From NCBI GenBank assembly GCA_023954855.1, contig JAGSGY010000042.1:1-44800 (forward strand): a stretch of 44,800 bases of DNA. The letters are read 5' to 3'. The position numbers and the translations under genes were made by a program. Source of the DNA: Pseudomonadota bacterium (GTDB taxonomy: Bacteria > Myxococcota_A > UBA796 > GCA-2862545). The notes below the pieces were generated by a model. That model was not told the origin of the DNA. It did not search any database and saw nothing but the letters and a program-made list of their open reading frames with translations. Below are positions 42,845 to 44,800 of this stretch, piece after piece. How positions within the stretch are numbered: the first letter of the stretch is position 1; the number at the start of each line of letters is the position of its first letter.

Positions 42845-44719
42845 TCACCGTGGGCGGACGCTGATGCCCATGCGGTCCGTGAACGCGCTGTCGAAGGTGC
42901 CGTGCAGGTTCATGCGGCGGTACACCTCCATCCAGTTGTCCCACTTCGGGAAGGTCGAACGCGCCCAGGGCTCGCCCTCTGCGCTCGCCGGGGCCTCGAG
43001 ACCCCAGTGGGGACGAACGCCGCGGATGTGAGTGGCGAGCGTGTCGTAGACCTCGGAGTAGAGCAGGTGCCGACCGGCCCGGTAGTCGCGGTATAGCGCG
43101 GTCTGCTCGTTGTCCTGAGGCAGGTCTTCGATACGCGGGTTCTTGAGCATCGGCATCTCGATCATGCAGCTGTCACGACCCTCGGCCATCGACAGCCACG
43201 CCGGGCTCGATTTCACGAAGCGCAACGCAAAGGGGGAGGTGTGCATCGGGCGGGTGCGCCACATCGAGCGCACCTCGCCCCGGTCGCTCTTGCGAGGGGT
43301 TCCGCCCGTGCGCCGGCCCGCGGCAGTCGCGAGAATGATCTCGGCGGCGCGAATGCCCTCGTCGATCGGGACCGACAGCTCGCATCCGGTCGCGTCGAGC
43401 GTGAGGCCGAGCTTGAGCACCTCGTTCCAGTTGTCGACGTAGTCGTCGACGTGCTGGCGAGCCATCGAGGACTTGAGCAAGTCCGGGATGCCCCGCGGAT
43501 TCTGGAGCATGGAGTTCAGGCCCTGGTAGGCGATCCAGCGACCGAAGCCCTTCTTGGCGATGCGCATCGCGAGGGGGCGCTGTGCGTCGCCGCCAGTGGT
43601 GCCTTCGGGGACGATGCCGCGAACGGTGAGGACAGCGAGGATGCCACGCTGCGGAATGGAGCGATGGCTGGTGTAGCGCCGCATGTTGTGGCGATAGATC
43701 TTGCCGCGCAGGGGCTGCATCTCGACGGGGTAGGGGATGACCAACACCTCGAGGTGGCGCCAGCTGTCTCGGCCTCCGAGGTGCCGGCGAATCGCCTTCT
43801 TGGCCTCGGTCCACGGCATCAGCAGGCGTCGCTCGCGCAGGTGGTAGGTGGGCTGGACCTTGAACCGTGCGCTGTAGACCACCCCAAGCGCCCCGAGCGC
43901 CACGCCGGCGGCCGCGAGATCGGGACCGCTGAGCTGCTTGAACACGGGCTCACGGTTCGCGTCGAGGGTGCACAGCTCGACCTCTTCCACGAAGCTCGCA
44001 AGGTCCCCGAGGTTGCGCCCCGAGCCGTGAGTGCCTGTCGACACGGCCCCGCCGAGCGTCTGGAAGTCGCCGCCACCCATGTTCACCATCGCCTGGTTGC
44101 GGTCGTGCAGGTCCTCGGTGATCTGCCAGACGGCGCGGCCGGTCTCGCAGGTGTAGGTGTTGGCGCCGACGGTCGGCAGCGCTCGGTTGAGAAAGCTGGT
44201 GCCCAGGATGATATCGCCAGCTTGGGGCGGTACGGCCGGACGGTTGACGTCCGAGACCGAGCGCCACGAGCCCGCCGTGCTCACGCGCATGTTCTTGCGT
44301 CCGGCCTCGCGCAGCATGACCGCCAGTGCCTCGCGGGTGTTGGGAAACCACACGCCGCGCTCGAGGTTCTGGGGCATGGCCTCTGCGGGTGGGCGTGCTG
44401 CGCCGCGGGCACGGTCGCGCACCTTTCGCGCGTGAAAGAGGCCGGCGAAGGTGTCGGCGTTCGGGGCCAGGGGCTGGGTCGCACCGACATCGCGAAGGGC
44501 CTCGATGAGTCCAGCGCCGTGAAGTACCGTCGAGCGCTCGGAGTCGATGAGCTCGAACTCGCCGCGGGCCTCGAGGGCTTCTTGGTAGATGTCCGGATGG
44601 TCGGTCGCGAGCTCAGTGAGCTTCGCCATCGCGTCTTCGATGGCGTCGTGATTCGACGGGTCGTTGTCGAACAGCCGCTGCAGGCGATTGAGCTGGCCAT
44701 CAATGCGGAGGCGGATCAT
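42845..44719 (-). CDS. FAD-linked oxidase of the aldonolactone oxidase type
   Basis: The 624-residue flavoprotein has a VAO-type FAD-binding domain (about 120-300) with VWFPNTREALAVM, STAGSWRS and MGGGDFQTLGGAVSTGTHGSG, and a cap domain ending in the aldonolactone-oxidase-like RPHWG and the final YRRMNLHGTFDSAF. Oxidases of this type act on sugar lactones or alcohols with oxygen or another acceptor. The usual covalent-FAD histidine (GSGHS) is Ser-Trp-Arg here, so FAD is likely non-covalent. An N-terminal helical extension of about 110 residues is unusual. No signal peptide. ATG 44719 has AGGAG upstream. Substrate unknown. Confidence 0.82.
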   Translation of the reverse strand: MIRLRIDGQLNRLQRLFDNDPSNHDAIEDAMAKLTELATDHPDIYQEALEARGEFELIDSERSTVLHGAGLIEALRDVGATQPLAPNADTFAGLFHARKVRDRARGAARPPAEAMPQNLERGVWFPNTREALAVMLREAGRKNMRVSTAGSWRSVSDVNRPAVPPQAGDIILGTSFLNRALPTVGANTYTCETGRAVWQITEDLHDRNQAMVNMGGGDFQTLGGAVSTGTHGSGRNLGDLASFVEEVELCTLDANREPVFKQLSGPDLAAAGVALGALGVVYSARFKVQPTYHLRERRLLMPWTEAKKAIRRHLGGRDSWRHLEVLVIPYPVEMQPLRGKIYRHNMRRYTSHRSIPQRGILAVLTVRGIVPEGTTGGDAQRPLAMRIAKKGFGRWIAYQGLNSMLQNPRGIPDLLKSSMARQHVDDYVDNWNEVLKLGLTLDATGCELSVPIDEGIRAAEIILATAAGRRTGGTPRKSDRGEVRSMWRTRPMHTSPFALRFVKSSPAWLSMAEGRDSCMIEMPMLKNPRIEDLPQDNEQTALYRDYRAGRHLLYSEVYDTLATHIRGVRPHWGLEAPASAEGEPWARSTFPKWDNWMEVYRRMNLHGTFDSAFTDRMGISVRPR

Positions 44720-44800
44720 CAGGGCTCCTGAAGAAAGGGAAACGCGTCGGTTGCGGGGTGGCCGGGTCGATCCACGCCGTCGCGGCGCTCGGGGGCGTGC

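Noticed and set aside
42845-44731. Long plus-strand open frame over the FAD oxidase
   Set aside because: The minus strand has an FAD-binding domain and ribosome site; the plus frame has no domain.

Overview
The window is high-GC, densely packed bacterial DNA that looks like a chromosomal segment of a myxobacterium or close relative (Myxococcota). The evidence is a polyunsaturated fatty acid (PUFA) synthase whose PfaC-like subunit ends in a glycerolipid acyltransferase, a lipoprotein with MopE-type Asp/Cys repeats, an AgmX/TonB-C-like protein, a Hanks-type Ser/Thr kinase, a sigma-54 activator with no receiver domain, and lipoproteins on (Asp-Thr/Ala)n tethers. No tRNA, rRNA, transposase, integrase or CRISPR array was seen.

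Layout. 1-10598: the 3' end of a PUFA synthase operon. It holds the C-terminal part of a PfaA-like protein (ACP-ACP-KR-DH, cut by the window edge and broken by a 61-bp tandem duplication) and a complete 2563-residue PfaC-like protein (KS-CLF-linker-four FabA-type hotdog domains-PKS-type DH-acyltransferase). 10605-13891: a YbaK-type deacylase, a small membrane protein, an SDR on the minus strand, a secreted protein and a stand-alone (p)ppGpp-synthetase-like protein with a signal-like N-terminus. 13888-16596 (minus): a deoxynucleoside kinase, then a YceI / dihaem cytochrome c / cytochrome c'-like operon. 16773-21364: an ADP-forming acyl-CoA synthetase, a second SDR, a TPR lipoprotein and a small Asp-rich lipoprotein. 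21540-25615: sucA-sucB of the 2-oxoglutarate dehydrogenase complex. 25616-28133: a sparse 400-bp region, then a DUF2325-like gene downstream of a SUKH-like gene. 28268-34806: a MopE-like lipoprotein, DNA polymerase IV, the Ser/Thr kinase, a Stf0-type sulfotransferase, a FadL-type porin and a 36-residue membrane microprotein. 34808-44719: a TetR regulator, an Asp-rich lipoprotein, a membrane protein split by an in-frame amber codon, an FKBP lipoprotein, a COG3581-like iron-sulfur protein with a palindromic operator, the AgmX-like protein, the sigma-54 activator with a membrane protein, and an aldonolactone-oxidase-like flavoprotein.

How the parts may work together. Lipid metabolism recurs: PUFA synthase with a built-in acyltransferase, acyl-CoA synthetase, FadL porin, two SDRs and a TetR regulator. 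Apart from the two pfa genes these are not in one operon, so a shared pathway is inference. Gene packing is extreme: several convergent pairs share or abut their stop codons, and two genes (kinase, sigma-54 activator) seem to have a TAGGCT -10 element so close to GTG that their mRNAs would be leaderless.

No wholly new multi-gene system can be proved from sequence alone. The best leads are the amber-split membrane protein, the signal-bearing alarmone synthetase, the CTG-started cytochrome, the SUKH/DUF2325 pair, the orphan COG3581 protein with its operator, and the composite PfaC protein.
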